64,000 nt of DNA from Haloarcula taiwanensis (lineage in GTDB: Archaea > Halobacteriota > Halobacteria > Halobacteriales > Haloarculaceae), in contig CP019155.1 in NCBI GenBank assembly GCA_002844335.1, positions 310,001-374,000 on the forward strand, read 5' to 3'. The notes beneath the pieces were generated by a model. It saw nothing but the letters and a program-made list of their open reading frames with translations. It ran no database searches and was not told where the DNA came from. Each line of letters begins with the position of its first letter. Position 1 is the stretch's first letter. Made by a program: the position numbers and the translations under genes. Below are positions 43,660 to 51,717 of this stretch, in pieces.

Positions 43660-45036
43660 ATGACCGGTAACGAGGAACATCCTAACCATCCCAGTGTCGA
43701 CCAGTCAGACCGGACCGTCCCACGTAACCTCCGCCAGACTGGTGACCCCAACATCGAGATGTTAGTGTCGACGCGCGTTCGAAAGTCTCCGTTCTTCCAC
43801 AAGTCATTCAATGAGGAGGGTGCCTGGCGGGCAACCGTCTACAACCGTCTCTATCACCCGCGCGGCCTCATCGAACCCGAAGATGGCGGTGTGATGAAGG
43901 AGTACGACGCACTGACCAACACCGTCACCCTCTGGGACGTTGCCGTAGAGCGCCAGATTCGTGTCAAAGGGCCTGACGCCGAAGCGCTAACGAACTACGT
44001 CGTCACACGCGACGTGACAGGTATGGACGCCATGGACGGGAAGTACGTCATCCTCTGTAACGAGGACGGTGGCGTCCTGAACGACCCCGTCCTCCTGCGT
44101 CCCGAGGAAGACGAGTTCTGGTTCTCCATCTCGGACTCGACGCTGATGCAGTGGCTCCAAGGTGTCAACGTCGACAACGATTTCGACGTCGAAATCGACG
44201 AGATCGACGTCGCACCGATGCAGATACAGGGTCCGAAAGCGCTTGACGTGATGGTCGATGTCGTCGGCGACGAGGTCAAAGATGTCCCGTACTACGGCCT
44301 GATGGACGGCGAAATCAACGGGGCCGACGTGCTCATCAGCCAGACCGGCTTCTCCGGTGAGAAAGGGTTCGAGATTTACGTCCGAAACGCCCACGAGGAC
44401 GCTGAGAAGGTATGGGACCCAGTTATGGAGTCCGTCAAAGACCACGGTGGTCGCCAGATCGCGCCGGGACACCACCGCCGGATTGCCGCCGGTATCATGT
44501 CCTGGGGTCAGGACCTCGACCACGAGACCTCCCCGTTCCAGGTCAATCTGGGCTATCACGTCCCTGACGACAAGGAGGCTGACTACATCGGGAAAGAGGT
44601 GCTCGAAGAGCAGAAAGAACAGATCGAGAACGGTAACTACCCGTTCCAGCACAAGCTTATCGGCCTGAAGATTGCCGGTGAGCCGATCCGCGACTACGCC
44701 CCCGACTTCTGGCTTATCTCTGATCCGGACACGGGCGAGGAGTGTGGCTACCTCACGTCCCCGTGGTGGAACCCGGACCTCGAAACCAACATCGGGATGG
44801 GGTTCGTCCCGGCCGAGAAGATTCAGGAAGTCACAGATACGCCGCTCAACGACGAGATTTACGACGAGGAACTGGACTTAGAGTTCCAGGTTCATCTCCC
44901 AGACGAGTACGCAGAGGAACCCGGCGAACCGGTGTTCGCCACCGCCGCGAAGGTGCCGTTCAAGGAGTCGGTCAATCCCAGCGCCCGTGAGCAGGCGAAG
45001 CTCAACGCCCGCAAAGAAGCCGAAAGCGACGACTAA
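43660..45036 (+). CDS. GcvT-family aminomethyltransferase-like protein, related to DMSP demethylase DmdA
   Basis: 458 residues, longer than GcvT of the glycine cleavage system (about 370). Family landmarks: TLWDVAVERQIRVKGPDAEA with the folate-side start, DVTGMDAMDGKYVILCNEDG, PMQIQGPKALDVM, SQTGFSGEKGFEIYV, then a C-terminal barrel with GYLTSPWWNPDLETNIGMGF. An extra N-terminal stretch (PFFHKSFNEEGAWRATVYNR) is shared by DmdA-like proteins. DmdA moves a methyl group from DMSP to THF; stand-alone relatives demethylate other compounds. No gcvH or gcvP is nearby, so a glycine-cleavage role is unlikely. Substrate inferred only: betaine, DMSP or another methyl donor. It is convergent with the MetF-like gene. 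Confidence 0.8.
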   Translation: MTGNEEHPNHPSVDQSDRTVPRNLRQTGDPNIEMLVSTRVRKSPFFHKSFNEEGAWRATVYNRLYHPRGLIEPEDGGVMKEYDALTNTVTLWDVAVERQIRVKGPDAEALTNYVVTRDVTGMDAMDGKYVILCNEDGGVLNDPVLLRPEEDEFWFSISDSTLMQWLQGVNVDNDFDVEIDEIDVAPMQIQGPKALDVMVDVVGDEVKDVPYYGLMDGEINGADVLISQTGFSGEKGFEIYVRNAHEDAEKVWDPVMESVKDHGGRQIAPGHHRRIAAGIMSWGQDLDHETSPFQVNLGYHVPDDKEADYIGKEVLEEQKEQIENGNYPFQHKLIGLKIAGEPIRDYAPDFWLISDPDTGEECGYLTSPWWNPDLETNIGMGFVPAEKIQEVTDTPLNDEIYDEELDLEFQVHLPDEYAEEPGEPVFATAAKVPFKESVNPSAREQAKLNARKEAESDD

Positions 45037-45332
45037 CTCCCGGACTCCGCCTGTCCCGGCAGCCAGCGCACTTCGCTGTCGTCCGCCGATTTTATTCTTT
45101 GACTGCCGTCCCGGTGCTCACTGAAACTGTCGTAGCGCTACGCTGCTTTGACACGTCACTCAGTCCTGCTTTGCTGTCGCTGGACAGATGTGTCTGCTGA
45201 ATATCCACGTCGCCTCTCGTTGTACTGCGGTGTGGTTATCGGGACACACCACTATCCGCTGTCAGAGACTACAATACGGTCGGAAACAGGTGGTTGTCGG
45301 GAGGCCGTCCGAGTCCGGGCAATCAGTCGGGG
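45037..45332. other. Intergenic region between convergent genes
   Basis: 296 nt between the stops of the GcvT/DmdA-like and MetF-like genes. A T-rich patch GATTTTATTCTTTG at 45089-45102 may serve termination. No gene supported. Confidence 0.35.
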
Positions 45333-46193
45333 TCAGGAATCGAGACGCTTGTGCCGCCATTTCTCCGTGTCGGGCGTCTGATTGAAAGTGTAGATGTGGA
45401 TGCCCCGGATGTTGTAGTCGTTGTCTCCGACGTATGGCGCGAGGCCGTCGATGAGTTCGTCTGGTTCGTAGGTCCCGCGAGAACCGACCAGTTGCTTGAC
45501 GAATCCGAGAATGCCTGTGGTCTTTCTGAGGAATTTGATCGAGTCACCGACACCGACTTTCTGGGAGATCTGCATCAGTCGCTGGTAGTTCATTACCCCC
45601 GGGATGCCGACTTCGACCGGGAGTTCGATACCGCGAGCACGGATCTCTTCGACCCACTCCAACACAGCATCCGGGTCGTAGCAGAGTTGCGTGACGATGT
45701 ACGTTGCGTACGGTGCTTTCCGTGCCATCGACTCCGCCAGCGTCTCGTCGTCGATGAAGTCGTGCCCCTCGGGGTAGCCCGTGATGCCCACCTCCTCGAA
45801 GTCGTACTCGGTGTCCGCGAGCGCTTCGAGCAGGTCGAGCGCCGACTCGAACTCGCCGGCCGGTTCTTCGCGGTCACCGCCAGGGACGAAAATGTCCGTG
45901 ATGCCTGCCTGGTCCAGTCGCCCGGCTATTGCTTCGAGTTGCGCCCGGTCTTCCACGTAGCGGGCTGCGACGTGCGGCACGACATCGTACCCCATTGCAG
46001 CGGCTTGCTCCGTCTTTTCGACGGTCTTCTCGATACCGAGCTGTGGCGAGGTCGTAATTGCGATGGTCGCGTCGTCGGGAAGGTGGGTGATTTCCTCGTC
46101 GAAGCTTTCGAACGGCATCAGTTCGAATCGGGCGCTCGTCAGCAGCGTCTGGACACCCTGACTGTTTGAGACTGCGTGAGTTCCGAGGGCCAT
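45333..46193 (-). CDS. metF: Methylenetetrahydrofolate reductase-like protein (MetF family)
   Basis: 286 residues, the size of a single-domain MetF. The (beta/alpha)8 features are there: FELMPFESFDEEI at the start (catalytic acid in the first strand), ITTSPQLG, VPHVAARYVEDRAQLEAI, DIFVPGGDREEP, GITGYPEGHDF (family phrase GYPEGH), TQLCYDPDAVLEWVEEI, and the ending IHIYTFNQTPDTEKW. MetF links methylene-THF and 5-methyl-THF; in DMSP demethylation it runs in the oxidising direction. It is convergent with the GcvT/DmdA-like gene and shares an unusual promoter motif with the gene at 46272. ATG 46193 chosen; ATG 46214 would add seven residues. Confidence 0.85.
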   Translation of the reverse strand: MALGTHAVSNSQGVQTLLTSARFELMPFESFDEEITHLPDDATIAITTSPQLGIEKTVEKTEQAAAMGYDVVPHVAARYVEDRAQLEAIAGRLDQAGITDIFVPGGDREEPAGEFESALDLLEALADTEYDFEEVGITGYPEGHDFIDDETLAESMARKAPYATYIVTQLCYDPDAVLEWVEEIRARGIELPVEVGIPGVMNYQRLMQISQKVGVGDSIKFLRKTTGILGFVKQLVGSRGTYEPDELIDGLAPYVGDNDYNIRGIHIYTFNQTPDTEKWRHKRLDS

Positions 46194-46243
46194 GTGTTGC
46201 CATATATAACACATACCCGTACTTTTCTCTGTGGGTGGGGCAT

Positions 46244-46258
46244 CGAACCCATTTATAA
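46244..46258 (-). promoter_or_regulatory. Shared promoter motif, copy 1 (before metF)
   Basis: Minus strand TTATAAATGGGTTCG, a TATA box joined to GGGTTCG. It begins 65 nt before the ATG at 46193. The same 15 bases begin exactly 65 nt before the ATG at 47471. Confidence 0.65.
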
Positions 46259-46271
46259 GAAACCGCGGTCA

Positions 46272-47471
46272 TCACGCACTATGTGGCGCACACTGCCGGA
46301 TTCGACTCGCCACTCTGCTGTAGGAGACAGTATGCTCCGGTTCGTCTGCCAGTCGGCACAGGACGAGGTCTAACAGATTGAGCTCCTCAAGCAGGTCCCG
46401 GGCCTGGCTGCGGTCAAGCCCCAGACATCGCTGCACCTCATACACCGTGTCTGACTCGACGACCGCGTCCGCGACGTCTCGCAACTGGACCTCAGCCGGG
46501 AGTCCGATCCCGTCGGTGACCAGTTGTTCGTCGGGAAGTTCTCCGACTGACTCGTCGGCGGGACCGGATGACTCAGCCGAGACAGGCTTGACCACAGTGA
46601 CCTGTTCTTCCTCATCCGTAGCTCCGGACTGAGTCGCGTCCTCGTCCGAGGCACCTGATTCGGTCGACGGGTCTTCCTCGTCGTCACTGGAGGTGTCGTA
46701 CGTGTTCGGGACGTGGATATCCGCTTCTATCATGTACCGTCGGACTGTCTCGGAGGACACGTCCATCTGTATTTTGTCGGCGATTTCTCTGAAGTTGTCG
46801 CATCCGTCGTACAGTGCTTGCAGGTAGTCGGTGTCCTCGTACGGTGGCACGGAGTCGTCGCGGACGGCGGCGTATGGGTCGGGTTCAGAGTCGGTGTCGT
46901 GACCCGACTGCGCGTCCGCCGTAGACGCGTCGCCTGCCAGTGAGTTTTCCTGTGACCCGCTTTCTCCGTCGCTGGTAGACTCTGCAGCCGAGACGGCCGA
47001 CCCATCGACCGGGTCATCGTCACCCTCGACGGTCCCGGCCGAACGTGGTGTGGTGGTCGCTGTGTCGCTGGAGCCTGCCCGGTCAGGCCCGCAGTCGGCG
47101 CTGGCTGCCCCCTCTGGTGCATCCGTGGCGTCGATTGTTAGATGCACCGTCAGGAGCAGGCCATCGTTGGTGACCGTCGCCGAAGCGTCGCATATCGACA
47201 GTGAGACACCGGAAGTCGACGGGAGTTCGGCAGCCGGTGGGGAGAACGTGACCTCGAGGTCACCACTCTCGGTCAACCTCGCAGTCTCCGGCGTGAGACT
47301 CTCGTCAGCGCCGCCACCGGAACGCAACGAGACCGGCATTGCCACCGTCACATCGAGGACTGCACCACCGATGTCGGCAGGCGATGCTTCGACGGTCTTG
47401 ATGGACCGACCGCGGGATTCGTACGCATCGATAACCTCCGCGAGCGCCGTGAAAGCGGTGTGGAGTCCCAT
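46272..47471 (-). CDS. Unrecognised acidic protein with two helix-turn-helix-like regions
   Basis: 399 residues. Residues 1-115 form a beta-rich domain (GGAVLDVTVAMPVSLRSGG, then SGDLEVTFSPPAAEL). A long acidic, Ser/Thr-rich linker runs to about 205. Residues 208-250 look like a DNA-binding HTH (YLQALYDGCDNFREIADKIQ, then MDVSSETVRRYMIEADIHVP). A second acidic linker follows, and residues 320-385 form another helical domain (PAEVQLRDVADAVVESDTVY, then LGLDRSQARDLLEELNLLDL). I do not recognise the family. The HTHs and the promoter motif shared with metF suggest a regulator acting in the same regulon, but this is inference. 78 nt separate its stop from the metF start, with the shared motif in between. 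Confidence 0.75.
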   Translation of the reverse strand: MGLHTAFTALAEVIDAYESRGRSIKTVEASPADIGGAVLDVTVAMPVSLRSGGGADESLTPETARLTESGDLEVTFSPPAAELPSTSGVSLSICDASATVTNDGLLLTVHLTIDATDAPEGAASADCGPDRAGSSDTATTTPRSAGTVEGDDDPVDGSAVSAAESTSDGESGSQENSLAGDASTADAQSGHDTDSEPDPYAAVRDDSVPPYEDTDYLQALYDGCDNFREIADKIQMDVSSETVRRYMIEADIHVPNTYDTSSDDEEDPSTESGASDEDATQSGATDEEEQVTVVKPVSAESSGPADESVGELPDEQLVTDGIGLPAEVQLRDVADAVVESDTVYEVQRCLGLDRSQARDLLEELNLLDLVLCRLADEPEHTVSYSRVASRIRQCAPHSA

Positions 47472-47521
47472 GTCATTGAGTGACTATGACACGTTATGGT
47501 GTAGAGATGGGTGTGGAATAC

Positions 47522-47536
47522 CGAACCCATTTATAA
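47522..47536 (-). promoter_or_regulatory. Shared promoter motif, copy 2 (before the two-HTH protein)
   Basis: Identical 15 bases (TTATAAATGGGTTCG on the minus strand), with the same 65-nt distance to the start codon as copy 1. Downstream sequence also keeps a CCAC...CCCA pattern. The leader would be about 33 nt if transcription starts 25-27 nt after the TATA box. Confidence 0.65.
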
Positions 47537-47608
47537 ACTCCCACAGAACTACGGCTACCACCACATCTCTGAAACAGAACTCGTCGGTGCGCCCTCGTGG
47601 TGAGCCGG

Positions 47609-48565
47609 TTATCCCGGTATCGCGATACCCGCGAGACGCTCCCCCTTCACGACGACGGACTCCCTGGCAATCGAGAATATCACTCCTCGTTCTGTCGCTG
47701 GAACGACCTGTTGTTGCTCGAAGGAGGCTGGTTCGTATACAGTTCCCAGTCGCTCCCCGGCGTCGACAGTGTCGCCGACGGTGATGTCTGGCCGGGATTC
47801 GAACAGCCCCGATTCCGACGCGGTGACCGGCTCCGCATCGTTTCGGAGTACCGTTTGTGACGGTTTCGACTCGGGTTCTTCAGGGAGAACGCCACGCTCG
47901 CGTAGAAGATTCTGTATCCCGTCGACACCCGCTGCAACCGCGTCCTGTACAATCCGACGACTGTTCGACAGTTCTGCAGTGATAACTGGAATCCCGGCTG
48001 CTGCAGTCGCAGCCCGGAACGTCCTTCCGGACTTGTCGTCGTCTGTGTCATCGGGTACGTCGGTGAGCCTGTAGGACGTACCGAACGCTTCGGCGAGGCG
48101 CTCGGCGGCCGGGTCGCCCGCCCGGCATCTGACGTGTTCCAGCATATCTGCCGTGCCTGTGTGGAGGTCGACTGCCGCGTCGGCGCCTTTGACGAGTTCC
48201 CACAGTCGGGCGGCGAACTGCTCCTGTAAGCTCCCGCACTCGTCGCCCGGCCACACGCGGTTCAGGTTCGGGTTCATCACGTCGTACTCACCGGGGGTCA
48301 TGTATGACCGGTGGTCGAACGCAAGCTGGTTCACCACTGGGACGACAAGCACCCTCCCAGCGATGGCCACGTCAGTCAGGCGGTCGTGGAGCCGTCGCAA
48401 CGCGGCTGGACCGTTGAGTTCGATGCCGTGTTGCGCCGCCTGAATATACACAGTCGGTCCGGAACCGCCGACGTACCGGTGGACAGTCACAGACACGTCT
48501 CGCCCTGACGGCAATCGTCCGAGCTGTCGGTCAGTCGTCGTGTGCGTGACGGGCGCGTAGTCCAT
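47609..48565 (-). CDS. Succinylglutamate desuccinylase/aspartoacylase-family zinc hydrolase
   Basis: 318 residues. Zinc ligands His46 and Glu49 (QAAQHGIELNGP) and His135 (AVDLHTGT), substrate-binding NPNLNRVWPG at 98-107, and catalytic Glu198 (VITAELSNS). The C-terminal part (from about 245) is the small beta domain with a barrel-sandwich look (ITVGDTVDAGERLGTVYEP). The family removes acyl groups from N-acyl amino acids, for example AstE, aspartoacylase and the ectoine-pathway deacetylase DoeB. Substrate open; an N-acylated compatible solute is an option in this setting. The start 48565 is the only good in-frame ATG. Confidence 0.85.
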   Translation of the reverse strand: MDYAPVTHTTTDRQLGRLPSGRDVSVTVHRYVGGSGPTVYIQAAQHGIELNGPAALRRLHDRLTDVAIAGRVLVVPVVNQLAFDHRSYMTPGEYDVMNPNLNRVWPGDECGSLQEQFAARLWELVKGADAAVDLHTGTADMLEHVRCRAGDPAAERLAEAFGTSYRLTDVPDDTDDDKSGRTFRAATAAAGIPVITAELSNSRRIVQDAVAAGVDGIQNLLRERGVLPEEPESKPSQTVLRNDAEPVTASESGLFESRPDITVGDTVDAGERLGTVYEPASFEQQQVVPATERGVIFSIARESVVVKGERLAGIAIPG

Positions 48566-48930
48566 ACCAAGGGCCGGCGGTGCGCGGACAAAAACGCTGG
48601 GAGTGGGCGCTGCACCGGGCCGATAGCGCGGTCCTGTGGTTCTCTTTCAGGACAGAAGCGCTGGCTGATACGCTGCCGTCGATGGGGTGAACGCACCGCT
48701 GGGGACACTCTGCTGGATTATGAATACATAACGTGACAGTACAATCTGTCTGTCGGACGCGACTTGGAGTTTCTGAACGACGGCGACAATCACCACAGGG
48801 GGCCCAAATCTATTAACAATGGTACTCCTGTTATTCTGAAACACTACGTGACAATTCGGTTTTATTTTGCAAAGGAGAGGGGTTAGGCGGTAACTATATT
48901 GCCACGCCATAGCACGTTCTATCCAGAGCC
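48566..48930. other. Intergenic region upstream of the first DMGO-like gene
   Basis: 365 nt between divergent genes. Two AT-rich islands (48808-48870) and a box AACTATATTG at 48892-48901, about 33 nt before the ATG at 48931. No further gene or repeat supported. Confidence 0.4.
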
Positions 48931-51501
48931 ATGGAGCCAACCGATAGCCTGCCGACCCATGCCGATACCGTCATCGTCGGTGCTGGAATCGTCGGCTGTA
49001 ACATCGCGTACCAGCTGACAGACCTCGGCCGCGAAGACGTGGTCGTGGTTGACCAGGGGCCGATGCCGACTACGGGTGGATCGTCGACGCACGCCCCCGG
49101 AATCATGTTCCAGACCGCGGAACCGAAGGTCCTCAGCCAGTTTGCGGATTACAGCCGTCGGCTGTACTCGGACCTCGAAGGGGCTGACGGACACCAGGCG
49201 TACAACGAAACAGGTGGCATCGAGGTGGCCCGGAGCGAGGAGCGCATGGACTTCCTCCAGCGCCGCGTCGAATACGCGAAGGCCTGGGGCATCGAAAACC
49301 CGCAGTTGCTGTCCCCAGAGGAAGTCACCGACCACCTCCCGCTGGTCGACGCCGACCAGATCAAGGGCGGCTACTACTCCCCGACGGACGGCCAGGTCTC
49401 GGGCGTCGTCGCCTGTGACGCGCTGGCCCGGGAAGCGATGGACCGGGGTGCGAAATTCGTCCCGCATACCCGCACCGAGGACGTGGAGACCGAGAACGGC
49501 TCGGTGCGGGCCGTCGTCACGGAGAACGGCACCATCGAGTGTAACGAGGTCGTCGTGGCGACGAACATCTGGGCCCGCCAGCTCGGCGAGAAGCTCGGCG
49601 TCCACCTGCCGGTGACGCCGGTCGAGCACCAGTACACGATGACGGAGTCGCTGGATGAACTGGCCGACAGCGCGGTCGACATCACTGACCACCCGCTGTT
49701 CGAGAACTACGAGAACGTCTCCGGAGAGAAGGCGAAGCGACTTCTCGTCGGGCCAGACCGGCCGATTCTCCGCGACCAGGATAACGCGATGTACTACCGG
49801 AACCACGGGGATTCCTACGGCATCGGCTCGTACAATCACGAGCCAATCGTGCCAGACCCACAGGAACTCGGCGGGAACGACCCCGACGGCGAGCAGGGAT
49901 CGGTCCACGAGTTCACCGACTACCACATGAACAACGCGACCCACCCGGACCGGCCGGACAAGGCCCCGCGCCAGGCCAGCGACGAGCTGTTGCCCGCGAC
50001 GGCCGGCAAGGAACTCGAACACAAGTACAACGGCATGTTCGCGGAGTCGCCCAACGGCCTCCCCGTGATGGGACCGGTCCAGGAGTACGACGGTCTCTGG
50101 ACGGCGGCGGCCATCTGGGTCACGCACGCCGGCGGTGCCGGCAAGGCCCTCGCCGAGTGGATGGAACACGGCGTCCCGCGCCTCCCTGACGGCCCGATTG
50201 ACCTCGCCCACTGCGACGTGAACCGCTTCGACGAGCACGAGGGCAGTTGGGACTTCGCTCGGGACATCGGCGGCGAGGAGTACCGCATCGTCTACAACAT
50301 CATGCACCCCAAGTGGGTCTGGACCGACAAACAGCGGGACATCCGTCGGACCCCGATGTACCACACACACAAGGAGTACGACGCCGAACTGTGGGCTGAG
50401 GCCGGCTGGGAGGAGCCACACTGGTTCGACTCCAACGCCGACCTGCTGGCGGAGTACGGTGACCGGATCCCCGACCGCGAGGGCTGGGAGGCGAAGTACT
50501 GGTCGCCAATCGAGGGCGCGGAGGCGCTGAACGTCCGGAACAACGTCGGTCTCCACGACATGACATCGTTCAATAAGATGGAGGTCATCGGGAGCGACGC
50601 CGGTGAGTTCGTCCAGTACCTCTGTACGAACGACATGGACATCGACGTGGGCGACGTGAAGTACACGCTGATGTGCAACGAGGGCGGCGGCGTCCGGGCC
50701 GACATCACGGTCACCCGGACCGATGAGGACCGCTACCTCCTGCTGACGACCGGCCGCGAGGTCGGGAACAACCACGTCGCGTGGGTGCGCGAGCAATCCC
50801 CCGACGACGTGGTCGTCAACGACGTAACATCGAACCTGGCGGCGATGGTCTGTACCGGCCCGAACGCCCGGAAGGTCCTCTCGAAGGTCACCGACGTCGA
50901 CCTCTCGGACGACGCCTTCCCCTTTTTCACGAGCCAGCAGTTCTTCGTCAAGAACATCCCCGTCACTGCGCTCCGCGTCTCCTATGCGGGCGAACTCGGC
51001 TGGGAGCTGTACACGCCCTCTGAGTACGGCGAACGCCTCTGGGAGCACATCATGGAGGCCGGCGAGGAGTACGGCATCCGCCCGTACGGCAACGGCGCGC
51101 TCGATTCGCTCCGCATCGAGAAAGGCTTCCGGCTCTGGGGGAAGGACCTCCACACGGAGCACAACCCCTACGAGGCCGGCCTCGGCTGGGCCGTCGACCT
51201 CGAAACCGACTTCATCGGCAAGGAGGCGGTCGCGGCGGCCGCCGACGGCGACAACATCGACCACAAGGTCGCCTGTCTGACCCTCGACGACGAGGACGCC
51301 GTCGTGTTGGACAACAAGCCAGTCCTCGACGGTGACGAGACCATCGGCTATCTCCACAGCGCCGAGTACGGCTACACTGAAGGCGCGTGTGTCGCCTACA
51401 CGTACCTGCCGCCGGAGTACGCTGAACCCGGAACCAGCGTCGAAATCCTCTACGAAGGGGAGCGATACGACGCGACGGTCCGCGAGGAGCCGCTCGTCTG
51501 A
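48931..51501 (+). CDS. Dimethylglycine/sarcosine dehydrogenase-like flavoprotein-aminomethyltransferase fusion (copy 1)
   Basis: 856 residues. The N-terminal DAO domain has the FAD loop VIVGAGIVGCNIAYQL (14-29) and GGSSTHAPGIMFQT, where His54 matches the covalent FAD histidine of Arthrobacter dimethylglycine oxidase. From about 480 the GcvT folate domain follows (VGLHDMTSFNKMEVIGSDAG, then LCTNDMDIDVGDVKYTLMCN, LRVSYAGELGWELYTP). The length equals that of dimethylglycine oxidase (about 830). The family removes an N-methyl group from dimethylglycine or sarcosine and passes it to THF as methylene-THF; without THF it gives formaldehyde. Followed by a paralogue and the ammonia-lyase in the same direction. 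Confidence 0.9.
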   Translation: MEPTDSLPTHADTVIVGAGIVGCNIAYQLTDLGREDVVVVDQGPMPTTGGSSTHAPGIMFQTAEPKVLSQFADYSRRLYSDLEGADGHQAYNETGGIEVARSEERMDFLQRRVEYAKAWGIENPQLLSPEEVTDHLPLVDADQIKGGYYSPTDGQVSGVVACDALAREAMDRGAKFVPHTRTEDVETENGSVRAVVTENGTIECNEVVVATNIWARQLGEKLGVHLPVTPVEHQYTMTESLDELADSAVDITDHPLFENYENVSGEKAKRLLVGPDRPILRDQDNAMYYRNHGDSYGIGSYNHEPIVPDPQELGGNDPDGEQGSVHEFTDYHMNNATHPDRPDKAPRQASDELLPATAGKELEHKYNGMFAESPNGLPVMGPVQEYDGLWTAAAIWVTHAGGAGKALAEWMEHGVPRLPDGPIDLAHCDVNRFDEHEGSWDFARDIGGEEYRIVYNIMHPKWVWTDKQRDIRRTPMYHTHKEYDAELWAEAGWEEPHWFDSNADLLAEYGDRIPDREGWEAKYWSPIEGAEALNVRNNVGLHDMTSFNKMEVIGSDAGEFVQYLCTNDMDIDVGDVKYTLMCNEGGGVRADITVTRTDEDRYLLLTTGREVGNNHVAWVREQSPDDVVVNDVTSNLAAMVCTGPNARKVLSKVTDVDLSDDAFPFFTSQQFFVKNIPVTALRVSYAGELGWELYTPSEYGERLWEHIMEAGEEYGIRPYGNGALDSLRIEKGFRLWGKDLHTEHNPYEAGLGWAVDLETDFIGKEAVAAAADGDNIDHKVACLTLDDEDAVVLDNKPVLDGDETIGYLHSAEYGYTEGACVAYTYLPPEYAEPGTSVEILYEGERYDATVREEPLV

Positions 51502-51717
51502 GAGCAACCTCCGACCCGCCGCTGATTCTATCGGGATTGTAACACGCTGTGGTTCAGTCCGACTGGCCGTTTACTCCCTGTTTGCGACGGACAACAGACG
51601 CTCAGATACCGGCCGAATAATCGACACTGTGCCGCTCTACCCGGAAATCTCCTCTTTGCGTGGTTCTCCCCACCGGTGTATTTAAGATTGTGACAGAAAC
51701 AGTCCCAAACGAGATAC

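Noticed and set aside
46201-46210. TATATAT-rich stretch right before metF as its promoter
   Set aside because: It is only about 10-15 nt from the start codon at 46193. The better-placed TTATAAATGGGTTCG box, also found before the neighbouring gene, is preferred.
48919-51507. 862-codon open frame antisense to the first DMGO-like gene, and similar long ones at 11418-13292 (plus strand) and 10122-11189 (plus strand)
   Set aside because: Antisense frames stay open because GC-rich haloarchaeal codons rarely give stops on the other strand. Their products show no family motifs, while the sense frames have complete domain sets.
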